A DNA stretch of 39,785 nucleotides from Fuerstiella sp. (GTDB lineage Bacteria; Planctomycetota; Planctomycetia; Planctomycetales; Planctomycetaceae): the NCBI GenBank assembly GCA_022843805.1, contig JALHMY010000091.1, positions 1-39,785 on the forward strand. Reading direction: 5' to 3'. Shown piece by piece: positions 7,801-16,502 of the stretch. Below the pieces are notes generated by a model. The model was given only the letters and a program-made list of their open reading frames with translations. It had not been told where the DNA came from and did no database searches. How positions within the stretch are numbered: position 1 is the stretch's first letter; the number at the start of each line of letters is the position of its first letter. The translations under genes were made by a program, and so were the position numbers.

Positions 7801-7937
7801 TCGCCCACGCCATTGATCAAAGCGATTGTTCGTCCGGCCCGATCGCTCCTTGCCGGCTTTTCCGGATCGATCGTCAATCTCTGGTATCGATGCGTGGTCC
7901 AGGCGACGTGGCGAGTGGAAAATGTTTCTTTATTCAC
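4884..7937 (-). CDS. RHS/YD-repeat polymorphic toxin with AHH-type nuclease tip
   Basis: A 1017-residue protein. Residues 1 to about 600 are YD repeats (for example GYDLAGRQ, TYDANGNQL, TWDGENRLIQVEHPSGDVTT). The RHS core motif lies at about 590-634: NYNPQTGVF, NLYRYVKNNPVNEVDPSGL. A helical linker with a Gly/Ala-rich hydrophobic stretch (about 750-785) follows, then a polar linker and the tip. The tip has HAHHI at 926-930 and a downstream HG near 971, matching the AHH branch of the HNH/EndoVII nuclease superfamily; metal-dependent DNA or RNA cleavage is expected. The start is GTG 7937, since an in-frame stop lies 12 codons upstream; a weak AAGG is present. There is no signal peptide or secretion domain, so the N-terminus may have been lost. 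The ankyrin gene directly downstream is the probable immunity gene. Confidence 0.88.
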   Translation of the reverse strand: MNKETFSTRHVAWTTHRYQRLTIDPEKPARSDRAGRTIALINGVGDTTQYGYDLAGRQIRIVNGRGCITTNVYDNDSRQIATVDPMSNRTTRVFDAGGRVTSTINENGKITTAVYDKVNRTLSVTNPLLQTHTYDYDDAGRQILRIDARGLRTTYSYDKVDRQTVRQYQDGTRVTQVYDAVGNRTLLHDHTGRYTVTYDNLNRPQETKEPNNKTITLTYDKVSQRSTMNVPNVGRVTYTHDPARQLTKLKNGHNEVTTLVYDDAGRKTESKLPNGTKTSFTYDAANQMKGVVNVNSTNNTLSYYNYQFDGAGDRTSLWDNGVDVSNWNYDFTGQLTNDVYRPATTALNWNGLTVDQWFLLSVSGWDNLLADHVPTGGAGLLAYSPTGNRLTQTDPVTGDVTTFTYDNGNRLLTAVDVSGITTYTYDANGNQLTIEEPSGDITTNTWDGENRLIQVEHPSGDVTTYAYNGDGLRVLQDDGVAETRFVYDGNNLVLELDDVGVVKADVTYLPAEYAQVLSQHRDLESSFYLCDGIHNVRQLTDDAQVVTDEYSFDGWGKLTSSTGSTANSQLYKGEYLAYRKDPDAGPELQYSTHHRNYNPQTGVFTAADPAKDDLNLYRYVKNNPVNEVDPSGLQESIEDGLAKAEIYARELHHAIPYLKHKDRIRKAATHRDRQAKHEADQVRHNLQLEATRLEAQREAFRQRDFNQLSVTARFEYMLIEGFNTGQLKDAVADEFEYLLKNLPTLVKWIGGTAAAGFAAGALGGTYGVAAFTVVMAGMGLAGSIGDILEFVSLYEAVEAAQSYADLEKHIPEFDKILAGLIANGALTIILSGTAKFAGKAGSKHQFDTDPNTARSGPNFGKRDTDSDKPSPGDAKWPNQEPPSTKSDVPGSVAPSSGFKPLVEGFDFGKHLRGLIGDPPSGMVNPHAHHILFKKGLGPAQKALVEEGQAILRKVGIDPIYGKENLVWAPFKISQQHGPEALKKVVDKLRELDRLGADYDDFVEALKRLGKEAAERGT

Positions 7938-8187
7938 CTGACTGCCTTTTTCCCTTTGAAATTGTAGAGATCAGGCGACGATACGAATGCCACTACTTGC
8001 CAAGTGTTCTCCTCCGTCCAGTTTTCTGATTTCACTAAGACGTCGTTTGGATTTGCCTTAATATGCGTCAGCACCTACAGTTGCCTGAGCTCACCGTTGC
8101 ACTCGCGGGCAGTGGTGTATTCGTCGCATCGCTTGCCGCAAAGACTTACCACACAACGTTCACAAACGTCCCACCTGGAATTTCAAC
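7938..8187. other. Intergenic region between divergent RHS and surface-protein genes
   Basis: About 250 bases between divergently transcribed genes, so it should hold both promoters, but no clear -35/-10 pair or operator was recognised. Confidence 0.4.
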
Positions 8188-9531
8188 ATGTTTAATTTCG
8201 GCAGAATTCAGCGTCGGCGTGCAGGAATGAACGTTCCGCGATCCGAGCCTCTGGAAGCTCGGATCGTTCCCAGCGCCATCAATGTGACCACAACGCCCGG
8301 ACCAGGGCATTCCGTGGATTTGATGATCACAGGAACGAGTGGAGATGATGATGTTCAGATTTATGTTGGCGACGACAACCTTGTGCACGTTTATGGGCGT
8401 CCAGATGGGTCCGACTTACCAGCTGTCATGCTGAACGGCGCACCTGCTCAGCAGGAACTTGTCTTTGCAAAGTTGCGCAACATTAACATGAACCTCGGTG
8501 CAGGTAATGACAGAGGGGTCATCAGTGACATCTCGGCAGGAAAGATCGTTATTAATGATGGGGTGACGGCAGACGAGTCCAACATATACGAAGTGTCCAG
8601 TCGGAACCACGTGATGAGCGCGGCAAGCCTGAGATTAAACTTCGACATGGGCATTGTGTGGCTCAATCTCACGTCAGGTCGCTCCATTCGATTGGGATCT
8701 TTAGCCATCAGTCTGGCCCGCACGACATCTTCCCACATTCAGATTTCCACGTTCGACTCGACGAGGCTGCAGGTTGCTGGCTTATTCAGCATTGACTCAC
8801 CTGATGAATGCAACAGCAAGGATCATCTGATTTTCTACGCCGCCAGCAACGCAACTGGAGATGTGACGGACGTGCGATTTGGTAACGTGCGATGGAGTTT
8901 CGGCGGTGGAAATGATCAGATTTATGTAGTGGGTTCAATGACCTTCGACGGGCAGACAAAGATTGATTCCGGATCAGGCAATGACTCCGTCGAATTCCGC
9001 GGGGGATTCGGACCGTTTACCGGGTGTCCATCGTTTAACGGCCGTGTCACAGTGAACACAGGAGGCGGATATGATGTTTTTGGGACGACTTCGGGTAAGG
9101 ATTCAACGAACCGCGTGAATTTCTTCGGTCCAGTCGTAGTCATTACAGGGGATCAAAAAGATTACGTCTACTCCACTGATACGAACTTCTATTCATCATT
9201 GACCGTGGATCTTGGGAGAACATCAGGGACAGAATCGGATCAATTTTGGTCGAGCGATATTAAAGTGACAGGTAGTACTGTGGTTCGGTCGTCCGGCCTC
9301 GCGTCCGTGCTTCTGAGCACCCCGACGGCAGGTTCCCGTTTTGAGGGGAACGTTTGGTTTTCTCTGGGATCTGGTTTCATTTATGTGGAACTCGGGAACG
9401 AGGCTGCGAAGGTGAAGTTTGGTGGCTTCCATACCTTTAGAGGGCTTTCGAAACGAATCGATGTCTATTATTTTGAAGAGGTCGATGCCAACCCCGCAAG
9501 ACGCCGTCTGCTCAACGCGGTTTTGCATTAA
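8188..9531 (+). CDS. LEPR-like surface protein with Gly/Asn/Asp-rich beta repeats
   Basis: A 447-residue protein. After a short basic N-terminus comes SEPLEARIVPSA (residues 19-30), a variant of the LEPR-type motif that marks exported surface proteins in planctomycetes. The rest is predicted beta-rich and contains loosely repeated GxGND elements (LGAGNDRG, FGGGNDQIYV, GSGNDSVEF, TGGGYDVFG), reminiscent of RTX-like calcium-binding repeats but too degenerate to call a true nonapeptide array. It is likely exported; the function, perhaps adhesion or cell surface structure, is unknown. The start is ATG 8188, with TGGAA nearby; ATG 8227 is an alternative. A hairpin follows the stop. Confidence 0.75.
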   Translation: MFNFGRIQRRRAGMNVPRSEPLEARIVPSAINVTTTPGPGHSVDLMITGTSGDDDVQIYVGDDNLVHVYGRPDGSDLPAVMLNGAPAQQELVFAKLRNINMNLGAGNDRGVISDISAGKIVINDGVTADESNIYEVSSRNHVMSAASLRLNFDMGIVWLNLTSGRSIRLGSLAISLARTTSSHIQISTFDSTRLQVAGLFSIDSPDECNSKDHLIFYAASNATGDVTDVRFGNVRWSFGGGNDQIYVVGSMTFDGQTKIDSGSGNDSVEFRGGFGPFTGCPSFNGRVTVNTGGGYDVFGTTSGKDSTNRVNFFGPVVVITGDQKDYVYSTDTNFYSSLTVDLGRTSGTESDQFWSSDIKVTGSTVVRSSGLASVLLSTPTAGSRFEGNVWFSLGSGFIYVELGNEAAKVKFGGFHTFRGLSKRIDVYYFEEVDANPARRRLLNAVLH

Positions 9532-9537
9532 ATAAAA

Positions 9538-9562
9538 GCACTCAGGTTTCAAACCTGAATGC
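9538..9562 (+). terminator. Hairpin after the surface-protein gene
   Basis: GCACTCAGGTTT and AAACCTGAATGC form a stem with one mismatch around a single base, 7 bases after the stop. No T run follows, so it may stabilise the mRNA end or act as a weak terminator. Confidence 0.45.
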
Positions 9563-9910
9563 TCGGTGGCACTGATTCTCTGGTGCAGCATTCGCGGAGG
9601 AACGCAGAAACCGGGCTAGAGATTTCCGAGATCTCCCTGCGACAATTGTTACGATCGACGCGGGAAGCTTTGTGATTATGAGATTATCATAAGAATCAGT
9701 GTCAACTGCGTACGCGAACTGTGTATCGAACGCCGCCGACAACTCGTCCTGCAGGCTCGTTGTTTCCTTCGTGAACTCACCTGGAGCAGCATACCTTGTT
9801 CAATAAACTCAGTTGGCGCGTAAAGATCAACAGGCTCGGCAGAGCAGCCCATAAAAAAATGGGCTACTGACCACACTGCATCTTTCCACATCACGCACAG
9901 GAAATCGCAA
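9563..9910. other. Intergenic region, nothing recognised
   Basis: About 350 bases without a supported gene. The upstream signals of the next surface-protein gene must lie here, but no clear promoter is seen. Confidence 0.4.
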
Positions 9911-12728
9911 TTGCAAAACCGGAGTCTTGGGCGATTCCTGCACAACGCAAGCGGCACAACAGGCAGATTCCGCCGGTTTCGCTCCTGGAGGCATTCCTCC
10001 CCGGTGATGCACGTCGATGTATTGGAAGTTCGAATGTTGCTGACGTCGGACTTCGGTGACGCTCCGGATACAAGCGCGGGATCTGGTGTCAACGACTACC
10101 AGACGCTGGCGGCAAACGGTGGACCGAGTCATGTGATTGATGCTACTCGCAACACGCTGTTTTTGGGGGGAGGTGTTGACGGCGAAGCGGGGACTCACCA
10201 GAGTCTCCGGGCGAACCTCGACAATCTGTTCACCACCGGAGGTCGCAACGACGAAGACGGTGTGATGAGTTCGCTGGATCTCACCGCGACAGTGAGTTCC
10301 ATGCCGACGATCACGTTATCGGCAACCAACACGACCAGTGCGGCGGCAACGCTGTCTGGCTGGATCGATGTAAATCGCAACGGTGTCTTTGATAATGCGA
10401 GCGAACGTGCTCAGATCACTGTTCCGGCGGGAACCACTGCAGGGCGTTTCACACTGACATTCCCGAAGCTCACCGGTGAGATCTCGGGCTCCACCTACGC
10501 GCGGTTCCGGCTGAGTTCCGATCCGGCCGCTGCGAATTCCACCGGCGCGGCGAACGGCGGTGAGGTCGAGGATTATCGCTTTCAGACTATCAACCCTGTG
10601 AAAACGCCGTTTTAAAGTTTCAGGGTCAGTCAGAGTCACGAACGGGCTGAACGGTGGCCCACCGTCCCTGAAGGAAGAGTACCTGGGATTTGGCGGAAAT
10701 GCGTCCATTGGCGATCTGGATGGAAATGGTGTCGGGGATTTGGCAGTCGGTGCACCCGGCTCCGATAGTAGCAGAGGGGCGGTCTATTTCGTCCATCTCA
10801 ACGCCAACGGCACGGCAAAGAGCGTGGCGAAACTCTCCAGCGGCATCAACGGTGTCCCGACGCTGGCAGCCGAAGATTCGTTTGCACAGGTCACGTCTCT
10901 GGGGGATCTCAACGGTGACGGCACCATCGACATCGCTGTTGGAGCGAGGGGCACGGACGGCGCAGGAACCGATCGCGGCGCGATCTATGTTCTGTTACTG
11001 AATTCTGTCGGAACAGTGAAGAGTTCCAGCAGGATCGATAATTCAATAACGTGGAACCCGAACGTTCAGGACGATGATGTCTTTGGCGAAACACTCGTGG
11101 CGGTCGGTGATGTCGATGGCGACGGTATCGTCGATCTGGCCACGACATCAAGGATCCCGTTCAATGTGTCTGGCAATCTCAACAACGAAATCATTGATCT
11201 TCTGTTTCTCAACACAGACGGTACGGCAAAGCGTGTGACGCGCCTTGGCACGGTCGCTGACCCGGTGTTCCCACGTAGTTCTGTAGTCCAGAATATTTCA
11301 GCCGTCGGCGACATCAATGGAGATGGAATTCCTGATCTCGCCGTTACAGGGTTCGATCAGACAGACATTCGGAATCCAGTCCTCATGGCCTGGTTTCTGA
11401 CCCTGAATGCAAATGGCACGGCAGGCCGCCTGATCCAATTGCCGCCCATGGATTCCGGCACCTTCGGTTTAATGTCCGATTGGAGATTCGTCGCTTCCAT
11501 GGGTGACGCCAATAGTGATGGCTCGCTGGACGTGGCCGTCGGAATGCCGTTCTACAATGGTTTTCCCAACTCGACGCCAGGCATCACTGTCGTGTCTTTG
11601 GCGACCAGGGCTCCTAAAATTCCAGGCGTTCCCATTCTGACGGGCAACCCGGCATCGACCACAAGCCCGCGGCCTTCCATTTCATGGCTGGAAAGCAGTC
11701 ATGCCGACTCCTATGAAATCTGGCTGAGCACATTCAACACGGGCGAAGTCGTTGCACGCTCCGTCCCTGTCTACGGAACTTCGTGGGCGCCTCCGACAGA
11801 TCCTGGAATCGGACGCTACGCAGCCTGGGTCCGTGCGACAAATAGTGTCGGCAAATCAGCGTGGTCACTGCGTTACGATTTCACCGTCACGACAGCAACG
11901 ACGATGAACGCAACGCCGGATGGCATCAACCGACGACCACCTCTGACCTGGCAGCCTCTGGCTGGAGCAGCAAAATATGAAATCTGGGTCAGTAATGCGA
12001 ATACGCCTCTGGTGCCCGTCATTAGAACGATCACTGCAAATTCCGACACGACCTTTCGGCCAGCGGTCAGCCTGAATGAGGGTACCTATCGCGTTTGGGT
12101 TCGTGGAGTGGCAAAAGACAACACGACGGGGCAGTGGTCAGCGTTTGATGAGTTCACGATTGCCTCCAGGGTCTCACTTACAGAAATAACCCACCAGTTT
12201 ATCCCCCAGCCGCGCATTACGTTTACTGCGCTACCCGGAGCCGCAACTTATCAGACGTGGATCACAGACCTCGACAATCGCGCAGCAGCACCCATTCGCG
12301 AAACCATCGACAGGCCCTGGCACACGTTTCGGCCGAATGTGATTTTTGAACCCGCAGCGGCGCTTTCTCGCGGACGCCACCGAATCTGGATTCGTGCCGT
12401 GGGAGAAGATGGCAGTCTGGGTGACTGGTCCGCTCCAATGGACTTTGTGACTTACCAGGTTCCGCAGCTGACGGTTCCGGGCTCGTTCAACGCCAGCGAG
12501 TTATCAAAGCTGATCAACTGGACGACCACGACCGGGGCTGCTAATTACGACCTCTGGATAAGTAACCACCAAAACGTCCTTGTGTTACGCGATCGAAACA
12601 TCTTCGAGAATGCGTACGACCTCAGGGCTTTGCTACCCGTCGGCAACTATCGCATTTGGGTACGAGCAGTGAGCGGTTCCGGTATGACAAGTCCGTGGAG
12701 TTTGCCGGGGAATTTCTCAATAGCCTGA
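9911..12728 (+). pseudogene. Large LEPR/GEVED/FG-GAP surface protein, split by a +1 T frameshift
   Basis: Part 1 (9911-10615) carries a basic N-terminus, the LEPR-like motif VDVLEVRMLLTS, and a DFGDAPD-to-GGEVEDYRF domain of the GEVED type. It ends at TAA within CGTTTTAAAG. Deleting one T of the run 10610-10613 lets the frame continue as VKTPFKVSGS into part 2, which has no own start near the junction and runs to 12728. Part 2 contains FG-GAP/VCBS-like repeats with calcium-type DxDxDG loops (GDLDGNGVGDLAVGAPG, GDLNGDGTIDIAVGA, GDVDGDGIVDLAT, GDINGDGIPDLAV), then four fibronectin-like repeats, each with an EIW or TW strand and a closing IWVRA motif. The joined protein would be about 939 residues. 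The start is uncertain: TTG 9911 or ATG 10004. Likely exported and involved in the cell surface or adhesion. The lesion may be real or a sequencing error. Confidence 0.8.
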
Positions 12729-13544
12729 ACCAGCGGGGCTCCTCCATCGGGGCCAGCCATCTGTTGATCGTCATCTGAATGGATAAAAGGACACTCATTC
12801 CAGCCTGTCGAACCCACACTGCATGACGGGGAAATGCGACGAGCGGAACTCACGCTGATCGCTCTGCCGTGACCGCGAGATTCCGTCGCAGCCTTCATCG
12901 ACGTCGGACGGCCGACGTTCGAACGAAACCACTTCCGGAAATTCACAACGCAGTCAACACACAACTGCGTCGAAATCCCAGGCCGTTCAGACTGCTGGCC
13001 CGATAAATGAGCCCTTCATCTGCGAAGGACTGCGGGTCATCAGTCCGAACGACCAGGCCTCCATCGAATGCGTACGATTCGTGGACGACGCCCTCGATGG
13101 TAAACTCTCCGAGGGACGATGCTAAACTCTCCCAGGAAAATGGAGCCAACAGGCGAAATTCCGTCAAGTGCATGGTACCTGCTTGTCTGGTACCTGCTTG
13201 TGCCACCGATTGATGCAGTGCACGACCTGAATCTCGCCATCCGCCAACACATCCCGCCGATTTGTTCGTGCCATGTCAGCAACCTCCAGAGGAAAAAACA
13301 AACGCCAGCCTGTCTTGAAAGGATTCCCCAGAATCACCAGAGTGCTTCCCCACGTTCAGTTCCCCGCCCCACGTTACCCCAGGCTCTCGGCGCCCCAGGC
13401 TCTCCCAATAGACGGCTGGCCCCAGGCTCTCCCCGCTTCCGGATCGTACTTCTTCGAAGAATTTTCAAATTCCTCGAAGGATTTCCATGTCCTCACGCAG
13501 AGTAAGATCGGGGCGATTACTTCACTTAGAATGTGGCGGGATTG
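12729..13544. other. Long intergenic region with short repeats
   Basis: No supported gene in about 800 bases. A minus-strand stretch near 12945-13130 reads like protein (for example FTIEGVVHESYAFDGG and SFADEGLIYRASSLNG) and may be a remnant of an unknown gene. TCTGGTACCTGCTTG-like units are repeated at about 13169-13200. CCCCAGGCTCTC occurs three times between 13377 and 13433. Confidence 0.45.
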
Positions 13545-14171
13545 ATGACCAGCGACGTGAACTCAGCAATCGCACAACGTTTGAAGGACCGTGACAAGTC
13601 CGCGTGGAATGTCGTTTCTTCGGAACATACCCGGGATCTGTTCGGCTTTGTCGTGAGGCTTGTTGGATTTGATCAATCGGCTGCAGACGATGTTGTACAG
13701 GAAGTCTGGCTTGAGTGTCTGAAACGCATTCAGCATTTTGATCCCCTGCGAGGAGAATTTCGCGGCTGGCTGTTTGAGATCGCTCGGCGGCGAGTTGCCG
13801 CGTTTTGGCGAAGACGAGCGTCAGTTCCATGTTGCGAAGACCTGAATGATGGGCTCGCGATGGGCTCGCAGATGCTGCCGACGGAGATTCTGGATCGCCT
13901 TGACCGTTCGGCCATCGTCCGAGCGGCCTTGCTGGCTATGACTCCTGAGCGATCCAGAGTGTTAGCCGCCAAGTACCTGGACGATCAGTCAGTTGCCCAA
14001 ATCGCTGCAGCCGAAGGAAAGTCTGTGAAGGCAATCGAGTCCCTTCTGACCAGAGCCCGAGACGAGCTGCGCGCTTTGCTGGGCCCGCATTTTGATTCCA
14101 TCACTTCCGACGACGCAGTGTTGCGTCGTCCATGTTCGATTCATCCTTCAGTACCGGAGGCTCAGTCATGA
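13545..14171 (+). CDS. ECF-type RNA polymerase sigma factor
   Basis: A 208-residue protein with sigma region 2 (DLFGFVVRLVGFDQSAADDV, QEVWLECLKRIQHFD, GWLFEIARRRVAAFWRRR) and sigma region 4 (LLAMTPERSRVLAAKYLDDQ, VAQIAAAEGKSVKAIESLLT), joined by a short linker and without extra domains. It should direct RNA polymerase to a small set of promoters. ATG 13545 is preferred; GTG 13533 in frame is possible. Its TGA overlaps the ATG of the next gene as ATGA, so both are co-translated, which marks the next product as its likely partner. The order RRXXAFWRRR and the 'E-G-K-S-V-K-A-I-E' helix are typical of planctomycete ECF factors. Confidence 0.9.
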   Translation: MTSDVNSAIAQRLKDRDKSAWNVVSSEHTRDLFGFVVRLVGFDQSAADDVVQEVWLECLKRIQHFDPLRGEFRGWLFEIARRRVAAFWRRRASVPCCEDLNDGLAMGSQMLPTEILDRLDRSAIVRAALLAMTPERSRVLAAKYLDDQSVAQIAAAEGKSVKAIESLLTRARDELRALLGPHFDSITSDDAVLRRPCSIHPSVPEAQS

Positions 14172-15886
14172 ATTCACGAACTACGAGAGATTCAGATCCA
14201 GCAGACAGCAGAATTCGCAAACTGCTGGCAATTGCCGACCGAGACACTTTCGAACCCAGCGAAGGCTTGCTGGGCCGCATTCAGAGTTCGCTCGCGCAGA
14301 CCATTGATTCGTACGAAACAGTCGACGATCAGGCAACATCGCTGACGCCGCCGGGAGTTTCAGCCGAAAGGAAGCCAGCTGCGCGGGCAATTGCAACGAG
14401 GACCTTTGGACCGCTCAGGGCTTGGGCAACCGCCTGCGCTGTCGCGGCCTGCCTGGCAGTTTTCCTGATCACATTTCTACGTTCGCCAGAAGTTCTGGGA
14501 GATGTGTTTTCGGCAATCCGGTCACAGCCGCGAGTTCATATTCGCTGCCAGGATGTCCACGGCAACGATGTTGAAGCATGGATTTCCGCCGAACGATATG
14601 CGGTCAAACGAGCTGAGTCGTCATTCGTATCTAATCGTGAGAAGAAGTCCGTCGATACGTACTATCCGGGAAAGCAACGAATCGTACGCAGCGTCCCTTC
14701 GTTTCAGCATGAACCACCAGCGTTTGACTCACTTCTGGAACTGTTGGGTTCTCTCCCTGGCACAGTTGACGAAGTCGGCGACATGAAAGTCGTCAGTATA
14801 AAGTCAGAGCCTGAAAACGGTGATGCAGTGACAGTCAGACATGCCATCGAACTTGCAGCGCCACCGTCACATCTGAACGGGACGATCACGATGTCGCTGA
14901 ATGTGGTCACGGAAGCAAAGACAAGCTTGCCATCAGCCTGCACCGTCAGAATTCTTCAATCAGGCAAGAACAATCCTGTCGAACGTACGGTCAGTCTGGT
15001 ATTCGATTATCCGCAGGAAGTGCCTCAGACCGTTCAGGAACTTGGGGCTCCGGCAGAAGCACCGCTTGTTGACTCGACGAACCCCGAATCCGATCCGTTG
15101 TATGTCAAAGTTCAGGCGGCTTTAGAGCGAGGACGTCGCGGACTGAAGAACTATCGAGCACTTGCTGGAACAGATCCGGCGGCGCCACAGTATATCGTTT
15201 GGCGTAGTAATCAATTGTGGAGAGTTGATTACCTCGGCAACTTTCGAGACAAGCGGATCGCAGGCGATCCAGGTTTGATACCACCGGAGGTTGATCTGAA
15301 TCACTGGAAGGATCAGTTTGCACGCAAGGGACAGACGCTGAGTCTGTTTGACGGTACCGATGCTTGGGACCGCAATGCGGAACAACTGGCGAAGCGTGTG
15401 CTTCCACCGTTTTTGCCAGGGCAGTTTCGTGAGTCCGAATGGATCGGCAGTATGACACTGGAACGTCTGGCGTATCCATTCCTTGAAGTCGAAGACGATT
15501 TCGTCATGACCATGACTGAAGAAACGCCCGGCGGACTTGTTTTGGTCGAATACAGTGCGGTCACAAAGGTGGATGATCTTGTTCATCGTACAAAACGGTA
15601 CTGGTTGAAACCGGAGTACGGTTATGCAGTGGTTAAGTCGGAGCACACCGACGCCCCGGGCTCAGAGGAGACGTTTGCGGCAACGATGGGATCGCGGAAG
15701 CACATGGTTCAGTTGAATGCCAACTTTCAGCAATCTGCCGAAGGAATCTGGTACCCAGGAGCTGTGCGTGATGTCGGTAGACAGTTTTTCCAGACACAAG
15801 ACAACCCCGTGCTAATCGATGACTGGATGTACTATGTGGTCGACTTTTCGGCGCCGGTACCGGCGGAGATCTTTGCGACACCGTAG
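14168..15886 (+). CDS. Single-pass membrane protein, probable anti-sigma partner
   Basis: A 572-residue protein starting at ATG 14168, with GGAGG 7 bases before it and ATGA overlap with the sigma gene. Residues 1-80 are polar and presumably cytoplasmic, residues 84-104 (AWATACAVAACLAVFLITFL) form one membrane helix, and the remaining 460 residues lie outside. The extracellular part has two similar-looking halves (each with a region like VHIRCQDVHGNDVEAWIS or QLWRVDYLGNFRDK), as in outer-membrane lipoprotein-sorting-like folds seen behind planctomycete ECF genes. No HxxxCxxC zinc anti-sigma motif is present in the cytoplasmic part. Its role as a regulator of the sigma factor follows from gene order and topology, not from a recognised inhibitor domain. 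Confidence 0.75.
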   Translation: MNSRTTRDSDPADSRIRKLLAIADRDTFEPSEGLLGRIQSSLAQTIDSYETVDDQATSLTPPGVSAERKPAARAIATRTFGPLRAWATACAVAACLAVFLITFLRSPEVLGDVFSAIRSQPRVHIRCQDVHGNDVEAWISAERYAVKRAESSFVSNREKKSVDTYYPGKQRIVRSVPSFQHEPPAFDSLLELLGSLPGTVDEVGDMKVVSIKSEPENGDAVTVRHAIELAAPPSHLNGTITMSLNVVTEAKTSLPSACTVRILQSGKNNPVERTVSLVFDYPQEVPQTVQELGAPAEAPLVDSTNPESDPLYVKVQAALERGRRGLKNYRALAGTDPAAPQYIVWRSNQLWRVDYLGNFRDKRIAGDPGLIPPEVDLNHWKDQFARKGQTLSLFDGTDAWDRNAEQLAKRVLPPFLPGQFRESEWIGSMTLERLAYPFLEVEDDFVMTMTEETPGGLVLVEYSAVTKVDDLVHRTKRYWLKPEYGYAVVKSEHTDAPGSEETFAATMGSRKHMVQLNANFQQSAEGIWYPGAVRDVGRQFFQTQDNPVLIDDWMYYVVDFSAPVPAEIFATP

Positions 15887-16202
15887 TGGCAGCCATTCTT
15901 TTGGAAGGATAGTCGTATTTCGTCCGGGGTTCGGTTCAAAACGGTTACGCAAGCAGGTGAAGAATTTGCGACAGCTTTCGCTTTCAGCGGGACTCCGTCC
16001 CGGTTTCGACAATACCACCGGACCTTTTTCTGTGATTGAATGGCAGGGTGCAATCCAGAGCGGTTAGAGCCCTGCAGAGAGGACAATTCAATAGCTCACT
16101 CAGCGCGAAGCGTGCGCTAACGTTTGCCCCAGGGTTATTCTGGTCTGAAGGATCCAAAAGGTGTCAGCAAAGCGCAAGGTGCCATGCACCTAATTTAAGG
16201 GA
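15887..16202. other. Intergenic region before the repeat field
   Basis: No supported gene. Near its end, AAGGTGCCATGCACCT (about 16176-16191) is a degenerate copy of the GGTGCC palindrome family. Confidence 0.4.
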
Positions 16203-16266
16203 GAGTCTTAGGTGCCGAGTCTTAGGTGCCGAGTCTTAGGTGCCGAGTCTTAGGTGCCTGGCACCC
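16203..16266. repeat. Four tandem 14-bp repeats ending in a GGTGCCTGGCACC palindrome
   Basis: GAGTCTTAGGTGCC is repeated four times without change (16203-16216, 16217-16230, 16231-16244, 16245-16258), and the last unit runs into TGGCACCC, completing the palindrome GGTGCCTGGCACC. Each unit carries one half of the palindrome. Confidence 0.9.
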
Positions 16267-16502
16267 AGATAGTTTATGTCTGGCGGGCTGACTGCCGACG
16301 AACAGTGGTGCTCCGCATTGTCGGCAGCGATGCCCGTCGCGAAACAGCGTAAACGCTTTGAGGTCCATACCCGATTCACCGCTGAATTTCTCGGCACCGG
16401 ATTAGTCTTCGACAGCCCGATCACAGCATCATTGTCATTGAGCCACAAGCCTTGGCATTGCCGCTGCCGACGCTCCGCCAGGCAATCACGAAACGCCGTC
16501 AT
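16236..16502 (-). pseudogene. Degraded relative of the GLWLND small protein
   Basis: From ATG 16502 the minus strand encodes MTAFRDCLAERRQRQCQGLW followed by LNDNDAVIGLSKTNPVP, matching the start of the product at 3477-3764 in the pattern LAE...GLWLND(N/K)(D/N)AVIG(L/M)S..NP. The tail differs and reads into the 14-bp tandem repeats before stopping at 16236, so the natural end has probably been lost to the repeat expansion. No good ribosome binding site is seen. Confidence 0.5.

Noticed and set aside
7179..7967. 262-residue plus-strand frame opposite the RHS N-terminus
   Set aside because: Shadow of the YD repeats; repetitive Val/Arg-rich peptide without family resemblance.
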